DNA of 8,576 nt from Methanobacteriota archaeon. GTDB lineage: Archaea; Thermoplasmatota; Poseidoniia; Poseidoniales; Thalassarchaeaceae. Positions within the stretch are counted from its first letter, which is position 1. Every line of letters begins with the position of its first letter. Below are positions 1 through 6,607 of this stretch, piece by piece. The notes beneath the pieces were generated by a model, which was not told where the DNA came from, did no database searches, and worked only from the letters and a program-made list of their open reading frames with translations. The stretch spans positions 18,598-27,173 of the forward strand of contig NZDA01000032.1 of assembly GCA_002686525.1 (NCBI GenBank), written 5' to 3'. Position numbers and translations under genes: made by a program.

Positions 1-1832
1 GCAGGAATTGTCTGAGCAGGCCCACGGTGAATAGCGTCTTCGTGAAGCTTAGCATCTACTAATCGTACTAGAACGCCCATAAGAGGTTCTTCAGCAGTTG
101 GTCCTTTTTTACAGACATCATTGAAACCTTCAATCATCAATTCTCTGGTTTCATGCAGGTTTTGGATACCTTTGGTGTCGTTAACAAAGACATTTGTACC
201 GTTAATTGCATAAATTTTCCTCATTAGATCTTTATCCATACCGAACTCTGCAAATTTATTCCCTACGTCTTTTGCATCTTTAGTTCTGACTGGGCCATCG
301 CCGAAGTGTCCCTCACGAAGAGCATTAATGACTTCTAGAGGCAGTGGTTCACATTCGATGTAGAATCTATTATGCCTGTTTGGAGACTTACCCTCAAATG
401 GCCTGCCCTTGTTATTACTCTCGATTGATTCCCGATATACTACGATAGGTTCACTGACCTTAACTTGGATGTTCTGTTCTTCTTGCATACGGAAAATTGT
501 GATTTCAAGATGTAGTTCACCCATTCCTGCTAGAAGTGCTTCTCCAGTTTCCTGATTGGTAGTTACTTGTAATGATGCATCTGCTTTCGCCAACCCTCTC
601 AAAGCATCGATAAACTTTGGTAAATCTTTCATTGATTTCGGCTCTACAGCAACAGTAACTACAGGTTCTGAGTAATGCCTGATTGCTTCGAAAGGTGTTG
701 CCTCGGGATCTCTAGATATTGTGACACCCGCTGCAGCACTCTTTACTCCTGTTAATGCAGCAATATTTCCTGCAGATACTTCCGGAACTTGAATCCTGTC
801 TCCACCAACCATCATACTAACCTGCTGAACTCTCTCAGGTTTTGCAGCTCCAATTGCCCAAACTGTTTCACCATGCTTAATTGAACCAGAATACACCCTT
901 CCTACAGCAACTTCTCCAGCATGTGGATCCATCCATATCTTGGTAATCATCAGTTGAAGTGGACCCTCAGGATTTGTTTCAAGCATTGACTTACCAACTT
1001 CAGATTCAAGGTCACCTTGCCAAATATTTGGTATACGATATTCTTGTGAGACAAGAGGAGAAGGAAGCTGTTCTACTGCCATATCTAGAAGAACTTGATG
1101 AACAGGCGCTTTTTTGGCTAATTCTTTTTGTTCATCGTTATGGCAATGCTCGAAGATATCTTTGAAGTTGAGACCAGACTTTGTCATATATGGAATTGAC
1201 ATACCCCAGTTATAGTAAGCGGAACCAAAAGCAACAGTTCCCTTTTGTACTGAAACCTGCCATTCTTTAGATAATTCTGCAGGAGCGAAAGTTGAAATTA
1301 ATTTATTGACTTTCGTAATGATTTTTTCAAATCTTTTCATCATCTCTGGTCCATCTATTTGCAATTCGTTAATCAATCGGTCAACTTTGTTAATGAAAAG
1401 TACTGGACGAACTTTTTCTTTCAACGCCTGCCTAACGACAGTCTCAGTTTGAGGCATTGTTCCCTCAACTGCACATGCTAAAATTATACAACCATCTACA
1501 GCACGCATTGCTCTAGTAACGTCTCCACCAAAATCTACGTGACCAGGGGTATCGATCAAATTAATCAGATAATCATCACCATCAATTTCGTGAACCATAG
1601 ATGCACTAGCAGCGTTAATTGTGATTCCTCTGGCACTTTCTTGCTGATCGAAATCTAACACACGGGATTTACCTGCTAAATCTTCAGACATCATACCTGC
1701 CCCAGCAATTAGATTATCTGATAAAGTAGTTTTACCGTGGTCAATATGTGCAGCAATAGCAAGATTTCTGATTTTCTCTCTAACGTGCATTACTTCAGTT
1801 GCTCGCTTTATGTTGTCTTCTTTACGACCCAT
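1..1832 (-). CDS. fusA: Translation elongation factor 2 (aEF-2), C-terminus cut by window edge
   Basis: GTPase that drives ribosomal translocation in the cytoplasm. My minus-strand translation gives 610 complete codons from ATG at 1832, in frame to the left edge; the family is usually about 730 residues, so roughly 120 are missing, including most of the end of domain IV and domain V. The G-domain motifs are intact: P-loop AHIDHGKT at residues 28-35, archaeal switch I ARGITI at 67-72, DTPGH at 94-98 and NKVD at 148-151. Domain III carries the GMGELHLE motif. Near the edge, DAIHRGPAQ contains the histidine (residue 602, bases 27-29) modified to diphthamide in archaea and eukaryotes. An AAGGTG ribosome binding site (1838-1843) sits five bases before the ATG. 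It is the last gene of the S12-S7-EF-2 group, 104 bases after S7. No intein or frameshift was seen. Identity is certain. Confidence 0.98.
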   Translation of the reverse strand, partial: MGRKEDNIKRATEVMHVREKIRNLAIAAHIDHGKTTLSDNLIAGAGMMSEDLAGKSRVLDFDQQESARGITINAASASMVHEIDGDDYLINLIDTPGHVDFGGDVTRAMRAVDGCIILACAVEGTMPQTETVVRQALKEKVRPVLFINKVDRLINELQIDGPEMMKRFEKIITKVNKLISTFAPAELSKEWQVSVQKGTVAFGSAYYNWGMSIPYMTKSGLNFKDIFEHCHNDEQKELAKKAPVHQVLLDMAVEQLPSPLVSQEYRIPNIWQGDLESEVGKSMLETNPEGPLQLMITKIWMDPHAGEVAVGRVYSGSIKHGETVWAIGAAKPERVQQVSMMVGGDRIQVPEVSAGNIAALTGVKSAAAGVTISRDPEATPFEAIRHYSEPVVTVAVEPKSMKDLPKFIDALRGLAKADASLQVTTNQETGEALLAGMGELHLEITIFRMQEEQNIQVKVSEPIVVYRESIESNNKGRPFEGKSPNRHNRFYIECEPLPLEVINALREGHFGDGPVRTKDAKDVGNKFAEFGMDKDLMRKIYAINGTNVFVNDTKGIQNLHETRELMIEGFNDVCKKGPTAEEPLMGVLVRLVDAKLHEDAIHRGPAQTIP

Positions 1833-1883
1833 ACAATCACCTTATGATGAACGCCCGACTCAACTTTGGTTCATAAAGCCGAT

Positions 1884-1902
1884 TGTATCACTACGTGATA
1901 CA
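1884..1902. repeat. Perfect 8-base inverted repeat in the S7/EF-2 gap
   Basis: The arms TGTATCAC (1884-1891) and GTGATACA (1895-1902) are exact reverse complements around a three-base TAC centre. It lies in the only sizeable gap (104 bases) of the S12-S7-EF-2 operon, 52 bases before the EF-2 start. No T-run follows it in the direction of transcription, so it does not look like an intrinsic terminator. It could be a protein-binding operator or an mRNA hairpin that tunes EF-2 expression or RNA processing. Function is inference; the symmetry is read directly. Confidence 0.6.
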
Positions 1903-1936
1903 GTTCGATACATAGACCATAATGAATGGGCGAAAA

Positions 1937-2545
1937 TCATCTAGCGGACGCAGCGATTCTCTCGACTTCATCTCTCTTTCCAACTGCGTAAGAGCCAATA
2001 TCTCCGCTAGCTGCTTTGGACAATTCTGAGATGATACCCTCAGTCAAGGTTTTCTTACTTTTAGCTGTTGCAGATGCACAACCAACTCCTAGATTTCTCA
2101 AAGCAATGTCCAGACGCCTACTAGGTGATGAATCAACAGCCTTAGGGGCACTAACAGCACCCATCTTTATCCTAGTTGTTTCTTCACAAGGTGCAGATTC
2201 AATTATAGCGTCAATGAATGTTTGAAGTGGGTTTTCATCTGTTCTTTCATGAATTATGTCTAATGCATTTTCGAAGGCTTTAGCACAGTGTTGTTTCTTT
2301 CCAGAAAATTTACCTGATCTCATGAGATTATTGATGAATCTCTCAACTACTGAAAGCTTTGATTTTCCAAACCATGAATTGGCATGTCTTCCTCCACTGT
2401 GTGGAGTACCAATTGTTGTCAAATTAATGTAAGGGGCTAAACCAGGATCTGAACATGTTACGTCTGTAGCATCCCACTTACCGAAAACCATAGTTCCAAT
2501 TCCTGCAATAGGAACCTCTTGCTTAGATTGATTTTCTTCTGACAT
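1937..2545 (-). CDS. rps7: Small ribosomal subunit protein S7 (uS7)
   Basis: Primary 16S rRNA-binding protein that nucleates assembly of the 30S head. The translation shows the S7 core: a helix with SVVERFINNLMRSGK, the AFENALDIIHERTDENP segment (compare the family pattern N.P), SPSRRLDIAL, and the archaeal C-terminus SYAVGKRDEVERIAASAR. Length is 202 residues, normal for archaeal S7, with the longer N-terminus typical of archaea. I place the start at ATG 2545 rather than ATG 2560. The upstream ATG overlaps the S12 stop (ATGA), and the bases directly behind it form GAGGTG (2553-2558), a ribosome binding site seven bases before 2545. That leaves a gap of 11 bases after the S12 stop and suggests translational coupling. 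Second gene of the str-type operon. Confidence 0.96.
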   Translation of the reverse strand: MSEENQSKQEVPIAGIGTMVFGKWDATDVTCSDPGLAPYINLTTIGTPHSGGRHANSWFGKSKLSVVERFINNLMRSGKFSGKKQHCAKAFENALDIIHERTDENPLQTFIDAIIESAPCEETTRIKMGAVSAPKAVDSSPSRRLDIALRNLGVGCASATAKSKKTLTEGIISELSKAASGDIGSYAVGKRDEVERIAASAR

Positions 2546-2552
2546 TAAATTA

Positions 2553-2558
2553 CACCTC
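2553..2558 (-). promoter_or_regulatory. Shine-Dalgarno site deciding the S7 start
   Basis: GAGGTG on the minus strand, seven bases before ATG 2545. It overlaps the alternative ATG at 2560 and the S12 stop codon, so ribosomes ending S12 would lie over it. The same hexamer with the same seven-base spacing precedes S12, which supports the choice of 2545 over 2560. Confidence 0.7.
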
Positions 2559-2997
2559 ATCTAACTGGTTTCTCTTTACGTCCACGTACCATTTCGTCTA
2601 GAGAAACTCCGTTAACTTTGATTACCTTGTATCGAACACCTGGCAGGTCACCCATAGATTGGCCTCTCGGACCACCAATACCTTCTACCAATACTTCATC
2701 GTGCTCATCAATAAATGAAATAGCACCGTCTCCTGGTGCGAATGCTGTGAGTTTATTTCCAGTTCTAATAAGAGAAATTTTCACAGCTTTACGTATTCCG
2801 GAGTTAGGTTGCTTTGCTTCGAAACCGACTTTCTCGACCACTATTCCTTTGGCTTGTGATGAACCTTTCAATGGATCGTGCTTCAGAACACCGCCTTGAC
2901 GACGCTTGATCTCACGGTCACGGAATCTCTTCTCTTTCCAGCGATATTTACGACGGTCACTTTTCATCTTCGATCCGGAGAAAAGTCCTCTACCCAA
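2557..2997 (-). CDS. rps12: Small ribosomal subunit protein S12 (uS12)
   Basis: Decoding-centre protein of the 30S subunit. The 146-residue product has the archaeal S12 length and motifs: a basic N-terminus, [16 protein letters not shown], the [12 protein letters not shown] loop, [42 protein letters not shown] and the C-terminal [10 protein letters not shown]. The loop reads PNSG where PNSA is usual, a small change near the region linked to streptomycin resistance in bacteria. The start is TTG at 2997, supported by GAGGTG (3005-3010) seven bases upstream and by the normal length. An in-frame ATG at 2967 lacks a good ribosome binding site and would remove ten N-terminal residues. First gene of the operon S12-S7-EF-2, behind a probable promoter in the divergent gap. 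Confidence 0.97.
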   Translation of the reverse strand: MGRGLFSGSKMKSDRRKYRWKEKRFRDREIKRRQGGVLKHDPLKGSSQAKGIVVEKVGFEAKQPNSGIRKAVKISLIRTGNKLTAFAPGDGAISFIDEHDEVLVEGIGGPRGQSMGDLPGVRYKVIKVNGVSLDEMVRGRKEKPVR

Positions 2998-3004
2998 GCA
3001 ATAA

Positions 3005-3010
3005 CACCTC
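3005..3010 (-). promoter_or_regulatory. Shine-Dalgarno site supporting the TTG start of S12
   Basis: GAGGTG on the minus strand, seven bases before TTG 2997. No in-frame ATG lies at that distance, so this site is the main reason for accepting the TTG initiation codon. Confidence 0.7.
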
Positions 3011-3034
3011 TAAGACGGGCCGCCGACCTACCTT

Positions 3035-3044
3035 TGGTATAAGA
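3035..3044 (-). promoter_or_regulatory. Probable TATA box of the S12-S7-EF-2 operon
   Basis: The minus strand reads CTTATACC here, with TTATAC at 3037-3042. Archaeal transcription normally starts about 25 bases downstream of the box, which would be near 3012-3015 and give a short leader carrying the GAGGTG site. The surrounding 137-base gap (2998-3134) is the divergent interval between S12 and the UbiD gene and is GC-rich in its S12-proximal half. For the plus-strand gene I see only a weak AT-rich stretch near 3081-3092 and no clear ribosome binding site. The transcription start is inferred, not observed. Confidence 0.45.
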
Positions 3045-3134
3045 GCATGACGGGGCGGCAGTAGGTAGAAGTTCGACACTAAATGCTAATTTCTTTCGCT
3101 AACATTGAAATCGAAATGTCACTGGGTTGTTAAC

Positions 3135-4406
3135 ATGGCGTTCCGAGATTTACTTGTTGACGTTGAGAAAATTGAGGCCGAAACCAGTGTTATTCATGGA
3201 ATTTTACACGGTTCAAGGGATTTGAACCACATCCCACTAGTGTTCTCAAACCTCAAAGAGTCGCCTAATCATTCCGCCGCCCTAAATGTTCTAACAAGAA
3301 AAAGAATTTGTGAGACTTTCAATGTGAGTCCCGGAGAGCTAATCGATATTCTAGCATGGGCCATGAATAATCCATGTGAACCAGAGATTATTCATAGAAA
3401 GGATGCTCCAGTCATGGAAAATACAATGGAGAATGTAGATCTTGAGAAAATACCGATACCATGGCATTACCCTGAAGATAGAGGCAGATACCAATCCGCA
3501 TCAGTGATTATTGCACAATATAATGGAATCAGGAATATGTCATTCCACAGGCAGTTCCTTAGAGATGGAAATCACACCGTTTCGAGATTCGTCCCTAGAC
3601 ACCTTAGAACAATGACCGATCTAGCAGCAAAGGAAGGGGAAAATGTGGATATTGCAGTAGTAAACGGAGCCGATGCAGTTGTCTTGTTAGCAGCAGCAAT
3701 GTCATTTACAGAAAATCTTGATGAATTAACCGTTGCAGCAGCCTTACACAAGAAATTACATGGGAAACCGCTAGAATTAGTAGAATTATCAAATGGAATT
3801 CAAGTTCCTGCAAATGCAGAATATGCCATGGAGGCAAAAATTACCTTAGAAAGAGATGATGAAGGTCCTTACGTAGATATCACTGGAACAGTAGATGATG
3901 TTAGGCAAGAGAATGTAATTCGTTATGATGCGATTCATCATAGAAATGAGCCAGTATTCCATGCATTAATACCCGGTGAAGTGGAGCATAGGACACTTAT
4001 GGGAATGCCGAGAGCTCCAACTATCAAAAATGCAGTATCTAAAGTCGTACCTTGTAGCGATGTTTATTTGACCGATGGAGGATGTGGATGGCTTTCTTCT
4101 GTAGTTCAAATAGTCCCTCAAAAAGAAGGAGATGGGGTGAAAGCTATTCATGCAGCTTTGGAAGGACATCCATCAATGAAACAGGTAATTGTAGTCGATG
4201 AAGATATCGACACATCAGATCCAGTTAGAGTGGAATGGGCTCTGATGACACGTTGGCAGCCAGACAAAGACACAATTATTCTATCTAATCAGAAAGGTTC
4301 AAGTTTAGATCCAAGCAGAAATGAAGAAGGATTGACAAGTAAAATTGGTATGGATGCCAGCTTACCTCCAGGAATTGACAAATCACCCTATGAATCCGTG
4401 CTCTGA
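3135..4406 (+). CDS. UbiD-family prFMN-dependent decarboxylase, probable anhydromevalonate phosphate decarboxylase
   Basis: UbiD enzymes decarboxylate unsaturated acids using prenylated FMN. In many archaea the single UbiD homologue is trans-anhydromevalonate-5-phosphate decarboxylase of the modified mevalonate pathway, which feeds isoprenoid lipid synthesis. The 423-residue product has the archaeal subtype's features: FHR at 137-139 (His138 is a likely metal/phosphate ligand), VPANAEYAMEAKI at 224-236 where the catalytic glutamates lie, DEGPYVDITG at 242-251, GGCGWL at 315-320, VVDEDID at 353-359 and GSSLDPS at 388-394. The arginine of the bacterial/fungal GxYR motif appears by eye to be Gln120 (GRYQ, 117-120). 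I chose ATG 3135 because the protein then begins MAFRDLL as in the family; TTG 3105 is in frame but adds ten atypical residues. No clear ribosome binding site precedes it. First gene of a three-gene unit. Family is certain; substrate is inferred. Confidence 0.9.
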   Translation: MAFRDLLVDVEKIEAETSVIHGILHGSRDLNHIPLVFSNLKESPNHSAALNVLTRKRICETFNVSPGELIDILAWAMNNPCEPEIIHRKDAPVMENTMENVDLEKIPIPWHYPEDRGRYQSASVIIAQYNGIRNMSFHRQFLRDGNHTVSRFVPRHLRTMTDLAAKEGENVDIAVVNGADAVVLLAAAMSFTENLDELTVAAALHKKLHGKPLELVELSNGIQVPANAEYAMEAKITLERDDEGPYVDITGTVDDVRQENVIRYDAIHHRNEPVFHALIPGEVEHRTLMGMPRAPTIKNAVSKVVPCSDVYLTDGGCGWLSSVVQIVPQKEGDGVKAIHAALEGHPSMKQVIVVDEDIDTSDPVRVEWALMTRWQPDKDTIILSNQKGSSLDPSRNEEGLTSKIGMDASLPPGIDKSPYESVL

Positions 4407-4415
4407 GGTCAAAAG

Positions 4416-5399
4416 ATGACAGATGTTGACATCAATCAAAAATTACAGCACCCAAGAAGAAGTCTGGGTAATAGACACAGAAGTCAAGCGGAAAAATTTC
4501 TCAAGATGGAAAAAAATCTGAAGAATCTCAACTGGGCCGAACAAAGTGCTAAACAATCTGTTCTTTATGATTTTACAAATCCAGATAACTGGACTATATT
4601 GACAAAAATAAAAATTCTCAAGAATGATACTGAAGGAATAAATTCGGTTCTTAAAGAATTATTCACAATTCTAGGGAGAGATCCTGAATTATTGAGTCAA
4701 TTGGAAAATTTAGATTTAACAAAAAATGGTATGAATCTACTAAATGCTGGCCTGAGAATTGACCCATTAGACCCTGATAAATGGGCAAAAAGTGTCATAG
4801 GTAATGATGAAGAAACCGATAAATTTGCAAAAAGAGTTGAAGTTTTGGATTTAAGAGACATTAGAGCGAATATTCTTTTTTCTAGAAGGATTGAAAGATT
4901 GAGAGATAATGGTAATGAAGAACTATTTATGTACTTATCAAGAATTATACTTGCACAGAGGCCTTCAAATCACGAAACTTGGTATGAATTAGGGAAATTA
5001 CATGAAAGAAAAGGAGAATTTGATGAAGCATGGTATTGCTATGATCAAGCACAAACATATTTCCCTAGTGTAAAAGTAAGAGATAGATATATGCAAAGAA
5101 TGGAGGCAAAAATGGATGGTGAAGTAACGATTCCATGGAAAGAGCCAAGAGTCAATAGTAGGATTGATTTCCTCAAGAAAATGGAAGTGATGTCAACTCC
5201 TAAAAACTTCATTGAAAATTTAGAAAAAACAGATTCTGAAGAAGGAGATGAAATTGATGACTATCAGAAAATAGAAAATTTCAGGAAGCAAGGAAATCTC
5301 TCTGGTGCATTCTTTTTAGCTAGACAATTAGCAGCTGTTGGAGAAGAAAAAGGGAAAATATTAGTTAAAGAAATCATGGAGGAAATGAATAATGGATAA
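4416..5399 (+). CDS. Uncharacterised TPR-like helical protein
   Basis: I do not recognise a named family. The 327-residue product is charged, rich in Lys, Glu and Asn, predicted mostly helical, and has no signal peptide or membrane segment, so it is probably cytoplasmic. One tetratricopeptide-like repeat is clear at residues 186-217: it begins HETWYELGKLHERKGEFDEA and ends YCYDQAQTYFP, with the expected Trp, Leu-Gly, Ala and Pro positions. A weaker TPR-like pair of helices lies near 39-70 around NWAEQSAKQSVL and PDNWTILTKI. A third helical hairpin may lie at the C-terminus. The start ATG has GAGGTC (4403-4408) upstream, which overlaps the stop codon of the UbiD gene, so coupling is likely. 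The gene is A-rich: 18 G+C in 4861-4920 against 29 in 3541-3600 of the UbiD gene. It overlaps the Nudix gene by eight bases. A scaffolding role is only a guess. Confidence 0.85.
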   Translation: MTDVDINQKLQHPRRSLGNRHRSQAEKFLKMEKNLKNLNWAEQSAKQSVLYDFTNPDNWTILTKIKILKNDTEGINSVLKELFTILGRDPELLSQLENLDLTKNGMNLLNAGLRIDPLDPDKWAKSVIGNDEETDKFAKRVEVLDLRDIRANILFSRRIERLRDNGNEELFMYLSRIILAQRPSNHETWYELGKLHERKGEFDEAWYCYDQAQTYFPSVKVRDRYMQRMEAKMDGEVTIPWKEPRVNSRIDFLKKMEVMSTPKNFIENLEKTDSEEGDEIDDYQKIENFRKQGNLSGAFFLARQLAAVGEEKGKILVKEIMEEMNNG

Positions 5400-5796
5400 T
5401 GAAGAGCCTTGGGTAGTAGTTTGGGCTGTACCAAGAAACGAAATTGAAGTCCCATGCTGGTTGATGGTTAGACATATTGAGAGAGGTTGGGAATTACCCG
5501 GTGGGAAACAGCAGGAAGGCGAAGGGAATGATATCACCGCTCTTAGAGAACTATATGAAGAGACGGGGTTGTTAGGAATTGCTATTTCAGAAGACGAAAA
5601 TATCATCGATGGAGGCGTAGTAGTTTTAGTCGAGGTTGATGAAGAACCCGAGCCTTATGGCTGGGATTCAAATGATGAAAATATTATCGAAGTAGGATGG
5701 TGTGTTGAAATTCCGGATGAGCTATACTGGGGGACTAACGAGATTGAGAAATTGATTAGTCATGATTGGAGCGCTTCAAGAACTTTCAAGTCTTGA
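5392..5796 (+). CDS. Nudix hydrolase
   Basis: Nudix enzymes hydrolyse a nucleoside diphosphate linked to another moiety, using divalent metals. The 134-residue product has a complete Nudix box (GX5EX7REUXEEXGU) at residues 38-60: Gly38, Glu44, RELYEE at 52-57 and Gly59, preceded by WELPGG. The N-terminal strand VVVWAVPR and the whole single-domain length fit a small stand-alone Nudix protein. The substrate cannot be read from the sequence; nucleotide-sugar, NTP house-cleaning and isoprenoid diphosphate roles are all open. GGAGGA (5378-5383) lies eight bases before the ATG, inside the TPR gene, and the two reading frames overlap by eight bases. Last gene of the plus-strand unit. Its final 37 bases run antisense to the end of the convergent gene that stops at 5760. 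Confidence 0.93.
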   Translation: MDNEEPWVVVWAVPRNEIEVPCWLMVRHIERGWELPGGKQQEGEGNDITALRELYEETGLLGIAISEDENIIDGGVVVLVEVDEEPEPYGWDSNDENIIEVGWCVEIPDELYWGTNEIEKLISHDWSASRTFKS

Positions 5797-6590
5797 ATTT
5801 CGTTTATTCGACTGATTAAAATTTCTTTCCATTTTTCGACCCCTAAAATATTTGATGAATCAATAATTAAACCGATATCATTCCGATTCTCACCCGAAAT
5901 ATCTTGAGTTAAAATAGGGATTAATTCCTCTACTATCTCTATCACATCCTTTGGATTCGAAGGCACCCAAGTAGAACCTGCGGATTCTCTAGGAGCGGCA
6001 TTTTTAATTCTGTTCTCCATATTAGGAGCTGTTTCTGAAACTTCTTCCAAGGCTAGATCTAACCATTCAAGAGAACAGACTAGGCTTTCAGATATCATAT
6101 TGTTGTTTTTGAAATAATTACGTGCAGACCACAAATGCCTCATTGCAGGATCTAAATCATTCAATGTAACATAAATTCTTGCTGCCTCCAGTCGTGAAAG
6201 CCCAATGATATCTTCTGGGTGCCCGTATTGTTTGCTAATATCTGCATGTACCACCAATGCCATTATTGATTCACCTACATTTCTGTGCCAATTGGCTAAA
6301 TTAAGCAATGCTAGACCATGGATTGGGGTGCCTGGGCATAGCGCATTCAATCTATCCACACACCATCTCAACTCAGTGCCTACGGAATTTTGATCAATCA
6401 TACCTAATAGAGCACGCTCCATTCTTACTCGAGCTTCAATTAAATGATCTCTCTCAGTTGAAGATCTAGACCTGTCTAGAATTTCTTCCGAAAATACATC
6501 AATACTTTCTAAATCACCTTGTGAGATTTTCTTTTGGAGTATTAACATGTCGAGCTCCAAAGGCGTTGCTTCATCCAAAGACTCACTCAA
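5760..6590 (-). CDS. Unrecognised 276-residue helical protein at the end of the exosome/prefoldin operon
   Basis: No known family recognised. The product is acidic, without signal peptide or membrane segment, and looks almost all helical. Residues 91-183 read as successive helical hairpins in the TPR style, for example LALLNLANWHRNVGESIMAL and LEAARIYVTLNDLDPAMRHL. A Pro/Ser-rich hinge at about 199-213 separates a smaller C-terminal helical part that contains a WKEIL helix. The start is TTG at 6590: GGGTGA (6597-6602) lies six bases upstream, and the gene begins 17 bases after the prefoldin beta stop, so it belongs to the operon. The next in-frame Met (residue 15) is a poorer choice. Other archaea often carry a small DUF3194-type gene after prefoldin beta; this protein is three times longer and I do not see that resemblance. 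Its last 37 bases overlap the convergent Nudix gene. Function unknown. Confidence 0.85.
   Translation of the reverse strand: MSESLDEATPLELDMLILQKKISQGDLESIDVFSEEILDRSRSSTERDHLIEARVRMERALLGMIDQNSVGTELRWCVDRLNALCPGTPIHGLALLNLANWHRNVGESIMALVVHADISKQYGHPEDIIGLSRLEAARIYVTLNDLDPAMRHLWSARNYFKNNNMISESLVCSLEWLDLALEEVSETAPNMENRIKNAAPRESAGSTWVPSNPKDVIEIVEELIPILTQDISGENRNDIGLIIDSSNILGVEKWKEILISRINEIQDLKVLEALQS
5822..5836 (+). terminator. Candidate T-rich terminator after the Nudix gene
   Basis: The plus strand is rich in T here (TTTCTTTCC then a run of five T), beginning 26 bases after the Nudix stop codon. Archaeal termination commonly uses oligo-T tracts on the non-template strand without a hairpin. 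It lies inside the antisense gene 5760-6590, so the T content may partly reflect that gene's Lys/Glu codons. Confidence 0.35.
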
Positions 6591-6596
6591 AGAAAA

Positions 6597-6602
6597 TCAC
6601 CC
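6597..6602 (-). promoter_or_regulatory. Shine-Dalgarno site supporting a TTG start at 6590
   Basis: GGGTGA on the minus strand, six bases before TTG 6590 and directly behind the prefoldin beta stop codon (6608-6610). It is the main evidence that this gene starts at a non-ATG codon. Confidence 0.55.
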
Positions 6603-6607
6603 TTCTA

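Noticed and set aside
959..1165. Plus-strand open frame of 68 codons
   Set aside because: Lies wholly inside EF-2 on the opposite strand, has no ribosome binding site and no recognisable family; a shadow of a conserved gene.
2016..2899. Plus-strand open frames opposite S7 and S12
   Set aside because: Fully antisense to conserved ribosomal protein genes, with no family resemblance or start signals.
3017..3068. Complementary GC-rich and CTACCT/AGGTAG segments in the S12/UbiD gap, considered as a hairpin or riboswitch
   Set aside because: The paired segments interleave instead of nesting (GCCGCC, CTACCT, GGCGGC, AGGTAG), and most lie upstream of the expected S12 transcript start, so a simple RNA structure is not supported.
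3966..4169. Minus-strand open frame inside the UbiD gene
   Set aside because: Antisense shadow of a conserved enzyme, without a ribosome binding site.
5264..5606. Two minus-strand open frames opposite the TPR and Nudix genes
   Set aside because: Overlap each other and conserved Nudix-box codons; no supporting signals.
6205..6393. Plus-strand open frame inside the 276-residue protein gene
   Set aside because: The minus-strand gene has an operon position and a ribosome binding site; this frame has neither.
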